From the NCBI RefSeq assembly GCF_945901735.1, contig NZ_CAMDLM010000014.1:1-64000 (forward strand): a DNA stretch of 64,000 nt. The letters run 5' to 3'. Of this stretch, positions 17,526 through 27,218 are shown piece by piece. Under the pieces are notes generated by a model, which was given only the letters and a program-made list of their open reading frames with translations, did no database searches and was not told the origin of the DNA. The translations under genes were made by a program, and so were the position numbers. Each line of letters opens with the position of its first letter. The stretch's first letter is position 1. The DNA comes from Limnohabitans sp. Rim8 (lineage in GTDB: Bacteria > Pseudomonadota > Gammaproteobacteria > Burkholderiales > Burkholderiaceae_C).

Positions 17526-18419
17526 ATGGCTGTAATTACCGCAAGCATGGTCGCCGAACTGCGCGCAAAAACCGACGCCCCCATGATGGAGTGCAAAAAA
17601 GCATTGACTGAAGCTGAAGGCGACATGGTCAAAGCTGAAGAGTTGTTGCGCGTCAAGCTGGGCACCAAGGCTGGCAAAGCCGCTTCGCGTGTCACTGCCG
17701 AAGGCGTGGTAACCAGTTTCGTGAGCGGCACCACGGGTGCCATGATCGAAGTCAACTGTGAAACCGACTTTGTGACCAAGAACGACAGCTTCTTGGCTTT
17801 GGCCAACGCCGCCGCCCAATTGGTGGCCGAGCACAACCCCGCCGACATCGCTGCTCTGGGGGAATTGCCTTACAGCCAGGACAGTTTCGGCCCCACCTTG
17901 GAAGAAGTGCGCAAAGGCCTGATCGGCAAGATCGGCGAGAACATGAGCTTTCGTCGCTTCAAGCGCGCCGCCGGTGGTGCCAAGATCGCGCACTACCTGC
18001 ACGGCACCCGCATTGGCGTGTTGGTGGAGTACGAAGGTGACGAAACCGCTGCCAAAGACGTGGCCATGCATGTGGCCGCCATGAAGCCTGTGTCTTTGAC
18101 CAGCGCCGAAGTGCCTGCCGACTTGATTGAAAAAGAGCGTTCGGTGGCTGCTGCCAAGGCGGCTGAATCCGGCAAGCCCGCGGACATCGTGACCAAAATG
18201 GTCGAAGGCTCTGTGCAGAAATATTTGAAAGAAGTTTCTTTGTTCAACCAGTCTTTCGTGAAGAACGACAAGCAGACGGTTGAGCAAATGCTCAAGGCCT
18301 CAGGCACCACAGTCAAGGCATTCACTTTGTTCGTGGTGGGTGAGGGCATTGAGAAGAAAGTCGACGACTTCGCAGCCGAAGTGGCGGCCCAAGTGGCTGC
18401 TGCTCAAGGCGCAGCCTGA
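17526..18419 (+). CDS. tsf: Translation elongation factor Ts
   Basis: EF-Ts is the guanine nucleotide exchange factor for EF-Tu. The 297-residue product has the N-terminal UBA-like domain ([20 protein letters not shown]), the TDFVTKND signature at the start of the core ([14 protein letters not shown]), and the C-terminal [15 protein letters not shown] module. Length is typical. A GGAGA stands nine bases before the ATG. It follows rpsB and precedes pyrH, as in most bacteria. Confidence 0.98.
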   Translation: MAVITASMVAELRAKTDAPMMECKKALTEAEGDMVKAEELLRVKLGTKAGKAASRVTAEGVVTSFVSGTTGAMIEVNCETDFVTKNDSFLALANAAAQLVAEHNPADIAALGELPYSQDSFGPTLEEVRKGLIGKIGENMSFRRFKRAAGGAKIAHYLHGTRIGVLVEYEGDETAAKDVAMHVAAMKPVSLTSAEVPADLIEKERSVAAAKAAESGKPADIVTKMVEGSVQKYLKEVSLFNQSFVKNDKQTVEQMLKASGTTVKAFTLFVVGEGIEKKVDDFAAEVAAQVAAAQGAA

Positions 18420-18478
18420 GTTCACGCTTCTTCTGATTTGCCAAACCACCTTCCACATTGAACCCCAAGGAGCCCCTC

Positions 18479-19201
18479 ATGTCTTCAGCCAAGCCAGCCT
18501 TTAAGCGCATTTTGCTCAAGCTGTCCGGCGAGGCCTTGATGGGGGACGATGCCTTTGGCATCAACCGCGCCACCATCGTGCGCATGGCCGAGGAGATCGC
18601 TGAGATCAACCGCCTGGGCGTGCAGGTGGCGGTGGTCATTGGCGGGGGCAACATCTTCCGCGGTGTCGCTGGTGGGGCTGTGGGCATGGACCGCGCCACC
18701 GCCGATTACATGGGCATGCTGGCCACCGTGATGAACTCCCTGGCGTTGGCCGATGCGCTGGACAAAGCGGGCCTCACGGCACGTGTCATGTCGGCGATCG
18801 GCATCGACCAAGTGGTCGAGCCCTATGTTCGTCCCAAGGCCTTGCAATACCTGGAAGAGGGCAAGGTGGTGGTGTTTGCAGCAGGCACCGGAAACCCCTT
18901 CTTCACCACCGACACGGCCGCTGCTTTGCGCGGTGCCGAAATCGGTGCCGAGATGGTGCTCAAGGCCACCAAAGTTGACGGTGTGTACACTGCTGATCCG
19001 AAAAAAGATCCTTCTGCCACGCGGTACAGTGAAATCAGCTTCGACGAGGCCATTTCACGCAATTTGGGCATCATGGATGCCACGGCTTTTGCCTTGTGTC
19101 GCGACCAGAAATTGCCAATCAAGGTGTTTTCGATCATTAAGAATGGTGCCCTGATGCGTGTGGTGCTGGGTGAAGACGAAGGCACGCTGGTTTATGCTTG
19201 A
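18479..19201 (+). CDS. pyrH: UMP kinase
   Basis: PyrH phosphorylates UMP to UDP, is specific to bacteria and is regulated by GTP and UTP. The 240-residue amino-acid-kinase-fold product contains [42 protein letters not shown] and the [15 protein letters not shown] end block. The start MSSAKPAF lies directly after AAGGAG at good spacing; a TTG seven codons upstream is not needed. It sits in the conserved tsf-pyrH-frr order. Confidence 0.97.
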   Translation: MSSAKPAFKRILLKLSGEALMGDDAFGINRATIVRMAEEIAEINRLGVQVAVVIGGGNIFRGVAGGAVGMDRATADYMGMLATVMNSLALADALDKAGLTARVMSAIGIDQVVEPYVRPKALQYLEEGKVVVFAAGTGNPFFTTDTAAALRGAEIGAEMVLKATKVDGVYTADPKKDPSATRYSEISFDEAISRNLGIMDATAFALCRDQKLPIKVFSIIKNGALMRVVLGEDEGTLVYA

Positions 19202-19225
19202 TACCGTTCTGACGAGGAGAACCCC

Positions 19226-19786
19226 ATGACCATCGCTGACATCAAGAAAACAACTGAAACCAAAATGGACCAGTCCATTGCGGCATTCAAAAACAATTTG
19301 ACCAAGATCCGCACTGGGCGTGCCAATCCTGCCTTGCTCGACACCATCCATGTGGACTATTACGGCTCGATGGTGCCCTTGTCGCAAGTGGCTAACGTGT
19401 CCTTGATGGATTCGCGCACCATCAGCGTCCAGCCTTGGGAAAAAGGCATGGGTGCCAAAATCGAAAAAGCCATTCGCGAAAGCGAGTTGGGCTTGAACCC
19501 CGCATCCATGGGGGATTTGATCCGTGTGCCCATGCCCCCCATGAGTGAAGAGCGCCGCAAGGAAATGACCAAACTGGCCCGCACCGAAGGTGAAAACAGC
19601 AAGATCGCGATCCGCAATTTGCGCCGCGATGCCAATGAATCGGTAAAAAAATTGGTCAAGGACAAGGAAGCGTCCGAAGACGATCAAAAGCGTGCCGAAG
19701 CGGACATACAAAAACTGACCGACAAGCGCATGACCGAGATTGACCAGTTGGTGACTGCCAAGGAACAAGAGATCATGGCGGTTTGA
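19226..19786 (+). CDS. frr: Ribosome recycling factor
   Basis: RRF splits the post-termination ribosome with EF-G. The 186-residue product has the expected three-helix bundle and hinge: [13 protein letters not shown]-like segment ([20 protein letters not shown]), [16 protein letters not shown], and [27 protein letters not shown] lies seven bases upstream of ATG. The next gene is normally uppS, but here a terminator and cdsA follow. Confidence 0.98.
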   Translation: MTIADIKKTTETKMDQSIAAFKNNLTKIRTGRANPALLDTIHVDYYGSMVPLSQVANVSLMDSRTISVQPWEKGMGAKIEKAIRESELGLNPASMGDLIRVPMPPMSEERRKEMTKLARTEGENSKIAIRNLRRDANESVKKLVKDKEASEDDQKRAEADIQKLTDKRMTEIDQLVTAKEQEIMAV

Positions 19787-19823
19787 GTTTCAATCCCATG
19801 CCGTGGCTTTGCACGGCCTGACG

Positions 19824-19847
19824 GGCCGCCCATAGGCGGCCTTTTTT
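19824..19847 (+). terminator. Intrinsic terminator fused to the cdsA Shine-Dalgarno
   Basis: GGCCGCC and GGCGGCC pair over CATA and run into TTTTTT. The next bases are CAGGAG, the cdsA Shine-Dalgarno, and the GTG start is only 12 bases after the last T. A translatable cdsA message must therefore be read through this element or begin inside it, so it can act as a partial terminator or attenuator. Confidence 0.85.
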
Positions 19848-19858
19848 CAGGAGAATTC

Positions 19859-20707
19859 GTGCTCAAACAACGCGTCATCACTGCTTTGGCCCTGCTGGCG
19901 CTGCTGCTGCCTGCCGTGTTTGCGTCCAATCCTTGGCCCTTCATGGTATTGACGCTGATTCTGATCGCTGCAGGGGCTTGGGAGTGGGGGCGGCTCAATG
20001 GCGTGAGCCCTGTGCAAGCTTGGCTGGGGGCTGTTGTGTGCGTCTTCGTTTGTGCGATGTCGACGTTGGCCGGTTGGCTGGAATCCACCCCGCCATTGCT
20101 TTGGCTTTTGTCCGGGTCCAGTTGGGTCTTGCTGGGCGCCTGGATGGTCCAACGCGGCGTATCCGGTTGGGCGCTTTGGCCTCGATCTGTGCGTTGGTGG
20201 GCGGGTTTGTTTTTGCTGGCCTTGGCCTGGTTGGCCTTGGCCCAAGCCCATCAGCGGGGCGTGAACTTTTTGCTGTCTGTGTTGGTCTTGGTTTGGGCGG
20301 CCGATGTGTTCGCTTATTTCTTTGGACGTGCCCTGGGCGGGCGGATCTTTGCTGTCAAATTGGCCCCCACGATCAGTCCCGGCAAAAGTTGGGAAGGTGT
20401 GTTCGGTGGCATGTTGGGGGTCTTTGCGGTGTCGTGGCTCTGGACCCTGTTTGATCAAACCCAAGCCCCAAGCTCTGCCAGTTTTTACACCCTGCTCTGG
20501 GCCCGGGGTATGGCGGTGGCCTTGCCTGCTTTGCTTGTCATGTCGGCGATGAGCGTGGTCGGTGATTTGGTGGAGTCCTTGGTCAAGCGCAGCGCAGGCA
20601 TGAAAGACAGCTCGGGCCTGTTGCCCGGCCATGGTGGTGTGCTTGACCGGGTAGACGCTTTGTTGCCGACTTTGCCCATGGCCATGATGCTGGTGGCGTG
20701 GATTTGA
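19859..20707 (+). CDS. cdsA: Phosphatidate cytidylyltransferase (CDP-diacylglycerol synthase)
   Basis: CdsA makes CDP-diacylglycerol from phosphatidic acid and CTP, the entry to phospholipid synthesis, in the inner membrane. The 282-residue product is strongly hydrophobic with about eight membrane helices and ends with the family signature SLVKRSAGMKDSSGLLPGHGG followed by LDRVD. The start is GTG, five bases after CAGGAG. It follows frr directly, without the uppS gene that normally separates them. dxr follows after 16 bases. Confidence 0.96.
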   Translation: MLKQRVITALALLALLLPAVFASNPWPFMVLTLILIAAGAWEWGRLNGVSPVQAWLGAVVCVFVCAMSTLAGWLESTPPLLWLLSGSSWVLLGAWMVQRGVSGWALWPRSVRWWAGLFLLALAWLALAQAHQRGVNFLLSVLVLVWAADVFAYFFGRALGGRIFAVKLAPTISPGKSWEGVFGGMLGVFAVSWLWTLFDQTQAPSSASFYTLLWARGMAVALPALLVMSAMSVVGDLVESLVKRSAGMKDSSGLLPGHGGVLDRVDALLPTLPMAMMLVAWI

Positions 20708-20723
20708 TGTGGAGAATTCTGGC

Positions 20724-21917
20724 ATGAACAAACAACAGTGCATCTCGATTTTGGGCTCGACCGGGTCGATTGGCAACAGCACGCTTGATGTGCTCGGTCG
20801 CCACCCTGCGCAATACCGGATCCACGCCCTGACCGCCTCCAGTCAGGTGGACCTGATGCTGGCCCAGTGCGCGCGTTTCAAGCCCGAAGTGGCAGTGATG
20901 GTGCAAGAGTCCGCAGGCCGTCAACTGGCCGAACGGGTGCGGGCTGAAGGTTTGCCCGTTCAAGTGCGTTGGGGCGCTGCGGCCCTGGACGAAGTGGCGG
21001 CAGCCCCGCAGGTCGATGCCGTGATGGCCGCGATTGTGGGTGCGGCGGGTTTGTCGCCATGCATCGCAGCCGCTCGCGCTGGCAAACGGCTGATGTTGGC
21101 CAATAAAGAGGCCTTGGTGGTGGGGGGTGACGTTTTCATGCGGGCCGTGCGCGATGGCGGCGCTTTGCTGCTGCCCATTGACAGCGAGCACTCGGCCATT
21201 TTCCAGTCCTTGCCCGAGGACGCTACAAGCTGGCAGCGTCGCGTTCAAAAGATCATCCTCACGGCCTCGGGCGGTCCGTTTCGCACCTGCGACCCCCGCA
21301 CATTCCGGGACGTGACGCCGGAGCAGGCCTGCGCCCATCCCAATTGGGTCATGGGTCGCAAAATTTCTGTGGATTCGGCCACCATGATGAACAAGGCCCT
21401 GGAGGTGATCGAGGCGCGTTATTTGTTTGGCCTCTCGCCCGATCAGCTGGAGGTGGTCATTCACCCCCAAAGCGTCATCCATTCCATGGTGCAGTACCGC
21501 GACCATTCGGTGGTGGCGCAGCTGGGGACGCCCGACATGCGCGTGCCCATTGCCTATGGCCTGAGTTGGCCAGAGCGCATCGAGTCAGGTGCTGCAGCGT
21601 TGGATTTTCATGCCCTGGCTGCCATGACTTTCGAAGCCATGGATGAGCCCGGGCATGTGCTGCGTTTTCCCGGGTTGCGCTTGGCATGGGAGACCTTGCG
21701 GGGTGCGCCGGGCAGCTGTGCCATTTTGAACGCGGCCAACGAAGTGGCTGTGGCGGCCTTCCTGAACAAGCGCATCCGCTTTGACCAGATTCATGAACTC
21801 AACCGCGCCACCCTGGACAGTTTGGTGTGCACGCCCCCTGAGTGTCTGGACGACTTGCTGGCCCTGGATGCGCGCAGTCGCCAAGAGGCCGAAAGAAACC
21901 TGTCCCGCCTGCAATGA
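20724..21917 (+). CDS. dxr: 1-deoxy-D-xylulose 5-phosphate reductoisomerase
   Basis: Dxr carries out the first committed step of the non-mevalonate isoprenoid pathway. The 397-residue product is full length: NADPH motif GSTGSIGNSTLDV, metal/substrate segment IDSEHSAIFQ, LTASGGPFR, WVMGRKISVDSATMMNKALE, and AANEVAVAAFL near the C-terminus. The start MNKQQC fits a GGAG ten bases upstream. It follows cdsA as usual. The rseP gene expected downstream is absent; a 208-base gap leads to bamA. Confidence 0.97.
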   Translation: MNKQQCISILGSTGSIGNSTLDVLGRHPAQYRIHALTASSQVDLMLAQCARFKPEVAVMVQESAGRQLAERVRAEGLPVQVRWGAAALDEVAAAPQVDAVMAAIVGAAGLSPCIAAARAGKRLMLANKEALVVGGDVFMRAVRDGGALLLPIDSEHSAIFQSLPEDATSWQRRVQKIILTASGGPFRTCDPRTFRDVTPEQACAHPNWVMGRKISVDSATMMNKALEVIEARYLFGLSPDQLEVVIHPQSVIHSMVQYRDHSVVAQLGTPDMRVPIAYGLSWPERIESGAAALDFHALAAMTFEAMDEPGHVLRFPGLRLAWETLRGAPGSCAILNAANEVAVAAFLNKRIRFDQIHELNRATLDSLVCTPPECLDDLLALDARSRQEAERNLSRLQ

Positions 21918-22003
21918 CAATGCCAATGTGTTTGGACGTCTTGGATGGCCGCAGCCCTGTGCTGATGTATTATCTTTTGGTCCTTTTGGTCTTTTTTGAT
22001 TGA
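21914..22003 (+). CDS. Possible 29-residue hydrophobic micro-protein coupled to dxr
   Basis: An ATG overlaps the dxr stop codon (ATGA) and opens a 29-codon frame. The last third, LMYYLLVLLVFFD, is strongly hydrophobic. The ATGA overlap is the normal coupling geometry in this genome, but a frame this short can arise by chance and the same bases are T-rich (two TTTTGGTC copies), so this could be transcription-stop sequence. It bears no resemblance to the start of RseP. Confidence 0.15.
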   Translation: MTMPMCLDVLDGRSPVLMYYLLVLLVFFD

Positions 22004-22085
22004 CAAACCAAAACACGCTAGCCAATCGGGCGCCCGCCTTGCTGTCGCCTGATTGAGAATTTGGGTCCGGTTTTCAAAGCTTCAT

Positions 22086-22099
22086 TTTCAAATTTGAAA
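22086..22099. promoter_or_regulatory. Perfect 14-bp palindrome upstream of bamA
   Basis: TTTCAAATTTGAAA is a perfect palindrome ending 26 bases before the bamA ATG. Its left half is also the second of two TTTTCAAA copies (22071-22078 and 22085-22092), spaced 14 bases start to start. A perfect TTGACA (22000-22005) lies further up but lacks a good -10 partner. The layout looks like an operator; the regulator is unknown. Confidence 0.4.
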
Positions 22100-22125
22100 T
22101 TGGCTTTATTTAGAACGATTGAACA

Positions 22126-24444
22126 ATGAATTTTCATCAATTTTGTGCCCAGGTCTTTCCTTTTGTGTTGAAGGCAGTGGCATGCGCTGTTGTCAGCTTG
22201 CCCGCTTGGGCAATCGATCCCTTTACGGTGCGTGACATCCGTGTGGAGGGCTTGCAGCGCATCGAAGCGGGTACGGTGTTCGCGTCTTTGCCTTTGCGGG
22301 TCGGCGATCTTTACACCGACGACAAGGGCGCTGCGGCTATTCGTTCCTTGTTTGCTTTGGGCTTGTTCAAGGATGTGCGCTTGGAAACCCAGGGCGATGT
22401 GCTGGTGGTGGTGGTCCAAGAGCGCCCATCGGTAGCTTCTGTGGAGTTCATCGGGCTCAAGGAGTTCGATAAAGATGTGCTCGTCAAGGCCCTGAAGGAT
22501 GTGGGTCTGTCCGAGGGGCGACCTTTCGACAAGGCGTTGGCTGACAAGGCGGAACAAGAGCTCAAACGCCAATACATCAGCCGCAGCCTTTACGGTGCCG
22601 AAGTGGTCTCTACTTCCACGCCCATTGACCGCAATCGGGTGAACCTGACTTTCACGATCACCGAGGGCGGTCCCGCTAAAATCGCGCAGATTGACATTGT
22701 GGGCAACCAGGCTTTCAGTGACGCCACTTTGCGCGACCAATTCAATCTGGACACGGGTGGCTGGATGAGTTGGTACACCAAGTCCGACCGTTATTCGCGC
22801 ACCAAGCTGAACGCAGATTTGGAAGCTTTGCGCTCCTATTACTTGTCGCAGGGCTTCTTGGAGTTCCGCATCGACTCCACCCAAGTGGCCATGTCGCCCA
22901 ACAAGCAGGACATGGCCATCACCATCAACATCACCGAAGGTGAACGTTTTGTGATCTCGGGCGTCAAGCTCGAGGGCAATTACCTTGAGCGCGATGACGA
23001 GTTCAAGGCTTTGGTCAAGATTGCCGTAGGCAAGCCTTATAACGCAGAGACGGTTGCTGAAACCACCAAGGCTTTCACCGATTATTTTGGCAAGTTCGGA
23101 TTTGCGTTTGCAAGAGTGGAAGCCAAGCCTCAAATCGATCGGCGCAACAACCGGGTGCAATTTGTGCTGCTCGCGGAGCCTTCGCGGCGAGCCTACGTTC
23201 GCCGCATCCAAGTCGCGGGCAACGTCCGCACCCGCGACGAGGTCATCCGCCGTGAATTCCGTCAACTTGAAGCGGCCTGGTACGACGGTGACAAAATCCG
23301 TTTGTCCAGGGACCGGGTTGACCGTCTGGGTTTCTTCACACAGGTGAACGTGGAAACATTGGAGGTGCCCGGTGCGCCCGACCAGGTGGACCTCTTGTTC
23401 ACGGTGGCCGAAAAGCCCACGGGCAGCATTTCTTTGGGGGCGGGTTTTTCTTCTGCAGAAAAGGTGTCTTTGAGTTTTGGTATCCGCCAAGAGAATGCGT
23501 TTGGTTCGGGCAATTACCTGGCGGTTGAAGTCAACACCAGCAAGTACAACCGCAACTTGGTGCTCAGCACCACCGACCCTTATTTCACCAGGAATGGCAT
23601 TTCCAGAACCGTGGATGTGTTCCAGCGCACCACGCGGCCTTATTTGGGGGACGTCAACGCCTACAGCCTGATCAACTCTGGTGCGGGTCTGCGATTTGGC
23701 GTGCCGGTGACCGAAACCGACACTGTGTTCATGGGCGTCAACGCCGAGCAAACCGAGATTCGGGCGGGCACGGGATTGCCTGAAGCCTACCTTGACTATT
23801 CGCAAAAGTTTGGCGCCACCAGCTCGGCCTTGCCTTTGACGCTGGGCTGGGCACGAGACGGTCGTGACAGTGCATTGGTTCCTACCCGGGGAAGCTTGCA
23901 GCGTGTCAATGCCGATCTGAGTGTGGGCGGCGACGTTCGTTACTTGCGGGCCAGTTACCAATACCAGCAGTATGTCCCGTTGACCAAAAAGTACACCTTG
24001 GCATTCAACACCGATTTGGGCTGGGGGCAGGGACTCAAAGGGCAGGAGTACCCCTTGTTCAAGAACTTTTACGTGGGTGGCTTGGGAAGTGTTCGGGGTT
24101 TTGAGCAATCCACCTTGGGCCCATCTCAACAGACCAGCAGTACCAACCTGACCCCTATTTACTTGGGCGGTGCTAAAAAAGTGGTGTTCAACGCCGAATT
24201 CATCACCCCCTTTCCCGGTGCTGGCAACGACCGAACATTGCGCCTGTTTGGTTTCACCGACATCGGACGCGCTTTCGGCGAAAATGAAAATGTATCCTTG
24301 GGCGATCTGCGTGCCTCAGCAGGTGTGGGTCTGAGCTGGATTTCGCCCATGGGGCCTTTGCGTTTTTCCTATGCCACGCCGATACGACAGCAGACAGGCG
24401 ATAAAATTCAGCGACTTCAATTCCAAATCGGAACATCCTTCTAA
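22126..24444 (+). CDS. bamA: Outer-membrane protein assembly factor BamA
   Basis: BamA is the central channel of the BAM complex that folds beta-barrel proteins into the outer membrane. The 772-residue product has a signal peptide (cleavage near AWA-IDPF, about residue 29), five POTRA domains (about 30-430; the first begins FTVRDIRVEGLQRIEAGTVF), and a C-terminal beta-barrel with the VRGF-type lid motif (GSVRGFEQ) and a terminal aromatic Phe (QIGTSF), the usual outer-membrane sorting signal. It overlaps skp by one base. It follows dxr, with rseP missing. Confidence 0.97.
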   Translation: MNFHQFCAQVFPFVLKAVACAVVSLPAWAIDPFTVRDIRVEGLQRIEAGTVFASLPLRVGDLYTDDKGAAAIRSLFALGLFKDVRLETQGDVLVVVVQERPSVASVEFIGLKEFDKDVLVKALKDVGLSEGRPFDKALADKAEQELKRQYISRSLYGAEVVSTSTPIDRNRVNLTFTITEGGPAKIAQIDIVGNQAFSDATLRDQFNLDTGGWMSWYTKSDRYSRTKLNADLEALRSYYLSQGFLEFRIDSTQVAMSPNKQDMAITINITEGERFVISGVKLEGNYLERDDEFKALVKIAVGKPYNAETVAETTKAFTDYFGKFGFAFARVEAKPQIDRRNNRVQFVLLAEPSRRAYVRRIQVAGNVRTRDEVIRREFRQLEAAWYDGDKIRLSRDRVDRLGFFTQVNVETLEVPGAPDQVDLLFTVAEKPTGSISLGAGFSSAEKVSLSFGIRQENAFGSGNYLAVEVNTSKYNRNLVLSTTDPYFTRNGISRTVDVFQRTTRPYLGDVNAYSLINSGAGLRFGVPVTETDTVFMGVNAEQTEIRAGTGLPEAYLDYSQKFGATSSALPLTLGWARDGRDSALVPTRGSLQRVNADLSVGGDVRYLRASYQYQQYVPLTKKYTLAFNTDLGWGQGLKGQEYPLFKNFYVGGLGSVRGFEQSTLGPSQQTSSTNLTPIYLGGAKKVVFNAEFITPFPGAGNDRTLRLFGFTDIGRAFGENENVSLGDLRASAGVGLSWISPMGPLRFSYATPIRQQTGDKIQRLQFQIGTSF

Positions 24445-24959
24445 TGAACACCTTGCGTCAAAAATTGTCCATGGCCTTGTTGGCCGCAGCCTGTGTGACC
24501 TCTGTGGCGCAGGCCCAGGAGTTCAAGATGGGCTTTGTCAACACTGAGCGTATCTTCCGCGAGGCGGCAACTGCCAAGCAAGCGCAGGCTAAACTGGAGC
24601 AGGAATTTTCGCGCCGAGAAAAAGAGTTGGTGGAAACCGGTAACAGTCTCAAACTGGCATCCGAAAAGTTCGAACGGGAAGCCCCTACTTTGGCCGAGTC
24701 CCAGCGCACCGCCCGCCAAAAGCAGTTGATCGAACAAGACCGAGAATTTCAGCGCAAGCGCCGTGAGTTTCAGGAAGATCTGAACGCCCGTAAGAATGAA
24801 GAGCAGCAAATTGTGGTCGAGCGTGCCAACCGCGCCGTCAAGCAAGTGGCTGAATCCGAAAAATACGATGTGATTTTTCAGGAAGCGGTCTACATCAATC
24901 CCAAGCACGACATCACCGAAAAAGTCATCAAGGCGCTCAACGCCTCGGCGGCCAAGTAA
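24444..24959 (+). CDS. skp: Periplasmic chaperone Skp/OmpH
   Basis: Skp captures unfolded outer-membrane proteins in the periplasm and hands them to BAM. The 171-residue product has a signal peptide ([14 protein letters not shown], cleavage near residue 25), the conserved [14 protein letters not shown] start of the mature protein, and a long charged helical tentacle region (about 45-130) with many Lys, Glu and Arg. Its ATG overlaps the bamA stop (TAATG). Family, length and neighbours all agree. Confidence 0.95.
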   Translation: MNTLRQKLSMALLAAACVTSVAQAQEFKMGFVNTERIFREAATAKQAQAKLEQEFSRREKELVETGNSLKLASEKFEREAPTLAESQRTARQKQLIEQDREFQRKRREFQEDLNARKNEEQQIVVERANRAVKQVAESEKYDVIFQEAVYINPKHDITEKVIKALNASAAK

Positions 24960-24982
24960 GCGCGTCGGACGGGTTTGACCTT

Positions 24983-25975
24983 GTGTCTTTGACGCTCGCC
25001 ACACTGGTCGATCGGCTCGGTGGGCGTTTGTGTGGTGACCCCTCTTGGGTGATCGCTGGTCTGGCTCCCTTGCAATCGGCCGGGCCCGACCAGATCAGTT
25101 TTCTCAGCCACCCCAAATACCAAACCCAACTCGCCGCCAGTCAGGCCGGTTGCGTGATCGTGTCGCCCGCTTTTGAAGCGTTGGCCAGTCTGGGGCATTC
25201 CGTCATTGTGACCGACGACCCGTACCTGTATTTTGCGCGATTGACCCGTTTGTGGAAGCAGGCCCAACAACCCCTCCAAGGTCCTCGCATTCATCCCACC
25301 TCGGTCATCGACCCAGGCGCTTGGTTGGCCGAGGACGCGGTGATCGGCCCTTTGTGTGTGGTCGAGCGTGGTGCCAGGGTCGGCTCGGGCTCGGTGCTCA
25401 AGTCGCGTGTGACCTTGTCTGAGGGGTGCTCGGTGGGGGAGCGTTGCATTTTGCATTCGGGGGTCGTGGTGGGCGCAGACGGTTTTGGTTTTGCCCAGCA
25501 CCAAGGTCAATGGGAAAAAATTGAACAACTGGGGGCGGTGCGCATTGGCGACGATGTGGAAATCGGGGCCAACACCTGCATCGACCGCGGTGCGCTCGAA
25601 GACACTGTCATTGACAACGGCGTCAAGCTCGACAACCTGATCCAGATTGGCCACAACGTGCACATCGGTGCACACACCGCCTTGGCCGGCTGTGTGGGTG
25701 TGGCGGGCAGTGCGCGCATCGGCGCGCATTGCACCGTGGGGGGCGGGGCGGTGGTGCTGGGGCATTTGACCCTGGCCGACCATGTGCATATTTCGGCAGC
25801 CTCTGTGGTGACCCGGTCCATTTTGCAACCGGGGCAATACACCGGCATGTTCCCTCTGGACAGCCATGTCAATTGGGAAAAGAACGCCGCCAGCCTCAAA
25901 CAACTATCCCGCTTGCGTGAACGCATCAAGGCGCTGGAGAGCGAGATTCAAAACAACAAGGAAACACGACCATGA
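24983..25975 (+). CDS. lpxD: UDP-3-O-(3-hydroxyacyl)glucosamine N-acyltransferase
   Basis: LpxD adds the second hydroxyacyl chain in lipid A synthesis. The 330-residue product has an N-terminal uridine-binding domain (to about 100) followed by the left-handed beta-helix of hexapeptide repeats. The catalytic region reads [17 protein letters not shown], with the active-site His in GHNV. A short helical C-terminus follows ([15 protein letters not shown]). The start is GTG (MSLTLATL) without a strong Shine-Dalgarno. Its stop overlaps fabZ. Confidence 0.96.
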   Translation: MSLTLATLVDRLGGRLCGDPSWVIAGLAPLQSAGPDQISFLSHPKYQTQLAASQAGCVIVSPAFEALASLGHSVIVTDDPYLYFARLTRLWKQAQQPLQGPRIHPTSVIDPGAWLAEDAVIGPLCVVERGARVGSGSVLKSRVTLSEGCSVGERCILHSGVVVGADGFGFAQHQGQWEKIEQLGAVRIGDDVEIGANTCIDRGALEDTVIDNGVKLDNLIQIGHNVHIGAHTALAGCVGVAGSARIGAHCTVGGGAVVLGHLTLADHVHISAASVVTRSILQPGQYTGMFPLDSHVNWEKNAASLKQLSRLRERIKALESEIQNNKETRP

Positions 25976-26418
25976 TGGACATCCATAAAATTCTCAAGCA
26001 GTTGCCGCACCGCTACCCCCTCTTGTTGGTTGACCGCGTGCTGGAACTGGAAAAAGGCGTGCGCATCAAAGCGCTGAAAAACGTGTCCATCAACGAGCCC
26101 CATTTTCAGGGGCACTTTCCGCACCGTCCGGTGATGCCGGGTGTGTTGATGCTCGAGGCATTGGCCCAGGCTGCAGCCTTGCTGGCTTTTGACACCCTGG
26201 GTGAGACGCCTGATGATCAAACAGTCTATTATTTTGCAGGCATCGATGGTGCGCGCTTCAAGCGCCCGGTGGAGCCGGGCGATCAGTTGATTCTGGAAGT
26301 GGAACTTGACCGCATGAAGGCCGGTATTTTCAAGTTCAAAGCCCGCGCGAAGGTGGGCGACGAGATTGCAGCCGAGGCCGAGTTGATGTGCACCATGCGG
26401 AAAATCCCACAAGTTTGA
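25972..26418 (+). CDS. fabZ: 3-hydroxyacyl-ACP dehydratase FabZ
   Basis: FabZ dehydrates 3-hydroxyacyl-ACP in fatty acid elongation and competes with LpxA/LpxD for the same substrate pool. The 148-residue hotdog protein shows [13 protein letters not shown] and the catalytic segment [20 protein letters not shown] with His and Glu. The first ATG overlaps the lpxD stop by four bases; the following ATG one codon later is equally possible. It sits in the conserved lpxD-fabZ-lpxA order. Confidence 0.97.
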   Translation: MMDIHKILKQLPHRYPLLLVDRVLELEKGVRIKALKNVSINEPHFQGHFPHRPVMPGVLMLEALAQAAALLAFDTLGETPDDQTVYYFAGIDGARFKRPVEPGDQLILEVELDRMKAGIFKFKARAKVGDEIAAEAELMCTMRKIPQV

Positions 26419-26423
26419 GCGCC

Positions 26424-27218
26424 ATGAGCAAGATCCACCCTACGGCCATCATCAGCCCGGGGGCCGAGCTGGACACTTCGGTGTCCGTCGGGCCCTACAC
26501 CTTGATCGGGCCCCATGTGTGCATCGGCGCGGGCACCACGGTGGCCAGCCACTGCGTGATCGAAGGCCACACCACGATCGGCCGCGACAATCGAATCTTT
26601 CAGTTCAACTCCTTGGGTGCGGTGCCGCAGGACAAAAAATACAACAACGAGCCTTGCGAATTGCACATTGGTGACCGCAACACGATCCGTGAGTTTTGCA
26701 CCTTTAACATAGGCTCCCCCGGCGACCGGGCCTTGACCTCGGTGGGCCACGACAACTGGATCATGGCCTATGTGCACCTGGCACACGACTGCCAAGTGGG
26801 CAGCCACACGATCTTTGCCAACAACACACAATTGGCAGGCCATGTGTTGGTCGATGACTGGGTCATTTTGGGCGGCTTCACCGTGGTGCACCAGTTTTGC
26901 CGTATTGGCGCGCACAGCTTCACGGCCATGAATTCTTTGCTGTTTGCCGACCTGCCGCCTTTTGTCATGGCACAAGGCCAGCCAGCCCAAGCGCGATCGA
27001 TGAACTTTGAAGGCTTGCGTCGCCGTGGTTTTTCGGCTGAACGCATCAGCGCCGTCAAGGCCATGCACAAAGCCCTTTACCGTGATGGCTTGTCGCTGAG
27101 CGATGCCATGGCCCGCATTGCGGCTTTGGCCTTGGACAAGCCCGAGGCCCAGCCCGATGTGGACATGATGCTGGGCTTTTTACAGTCCGCCTCACCTCAA
27201 CGTGGGATCGTGCGTTGA
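26424..27218 (+). CDS. lpxA: UDP-N-acetylglucosamine O-acyltransferase
   Basis: LpxA starts lipid A synthesis by acylating UDP-GlcNAc at the 3 position. The 264-residue product begins [20 protein letters not shown] with hexapeptide repeats, has the active-site region [12 protein letters not shown] containing the catalytic His, and ends with the helical C-domain ([20 protein letters not shown]). The start MSKIHP is five bases after the fabZ stop. It overlaps lpxB by four bases. Confidence 0.97.
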   Translation: MSKIHPTAIISPGAELDTSVSVGPYTLIGPHVCIGAGTTVASHCVIEGHTTIGRDNRIFQFNSLGAVPQDKKYNNEPCELHIGDRNTIREFCTFNIGSPGDRALTSVGHDNWIMAYVHLAHDCQVGSHTIFANNTQLAGHVLVDDWVILGGFTVVHQFCRIGAHSFTAMNSLLFADLPPFVMAQGQPAQARSMNFEGLRRRGFSAERISAVKAMHKALYRDGLSLSDAMARIAALALDKPEAQPDVDMMLGFLQSASPQRGIVR

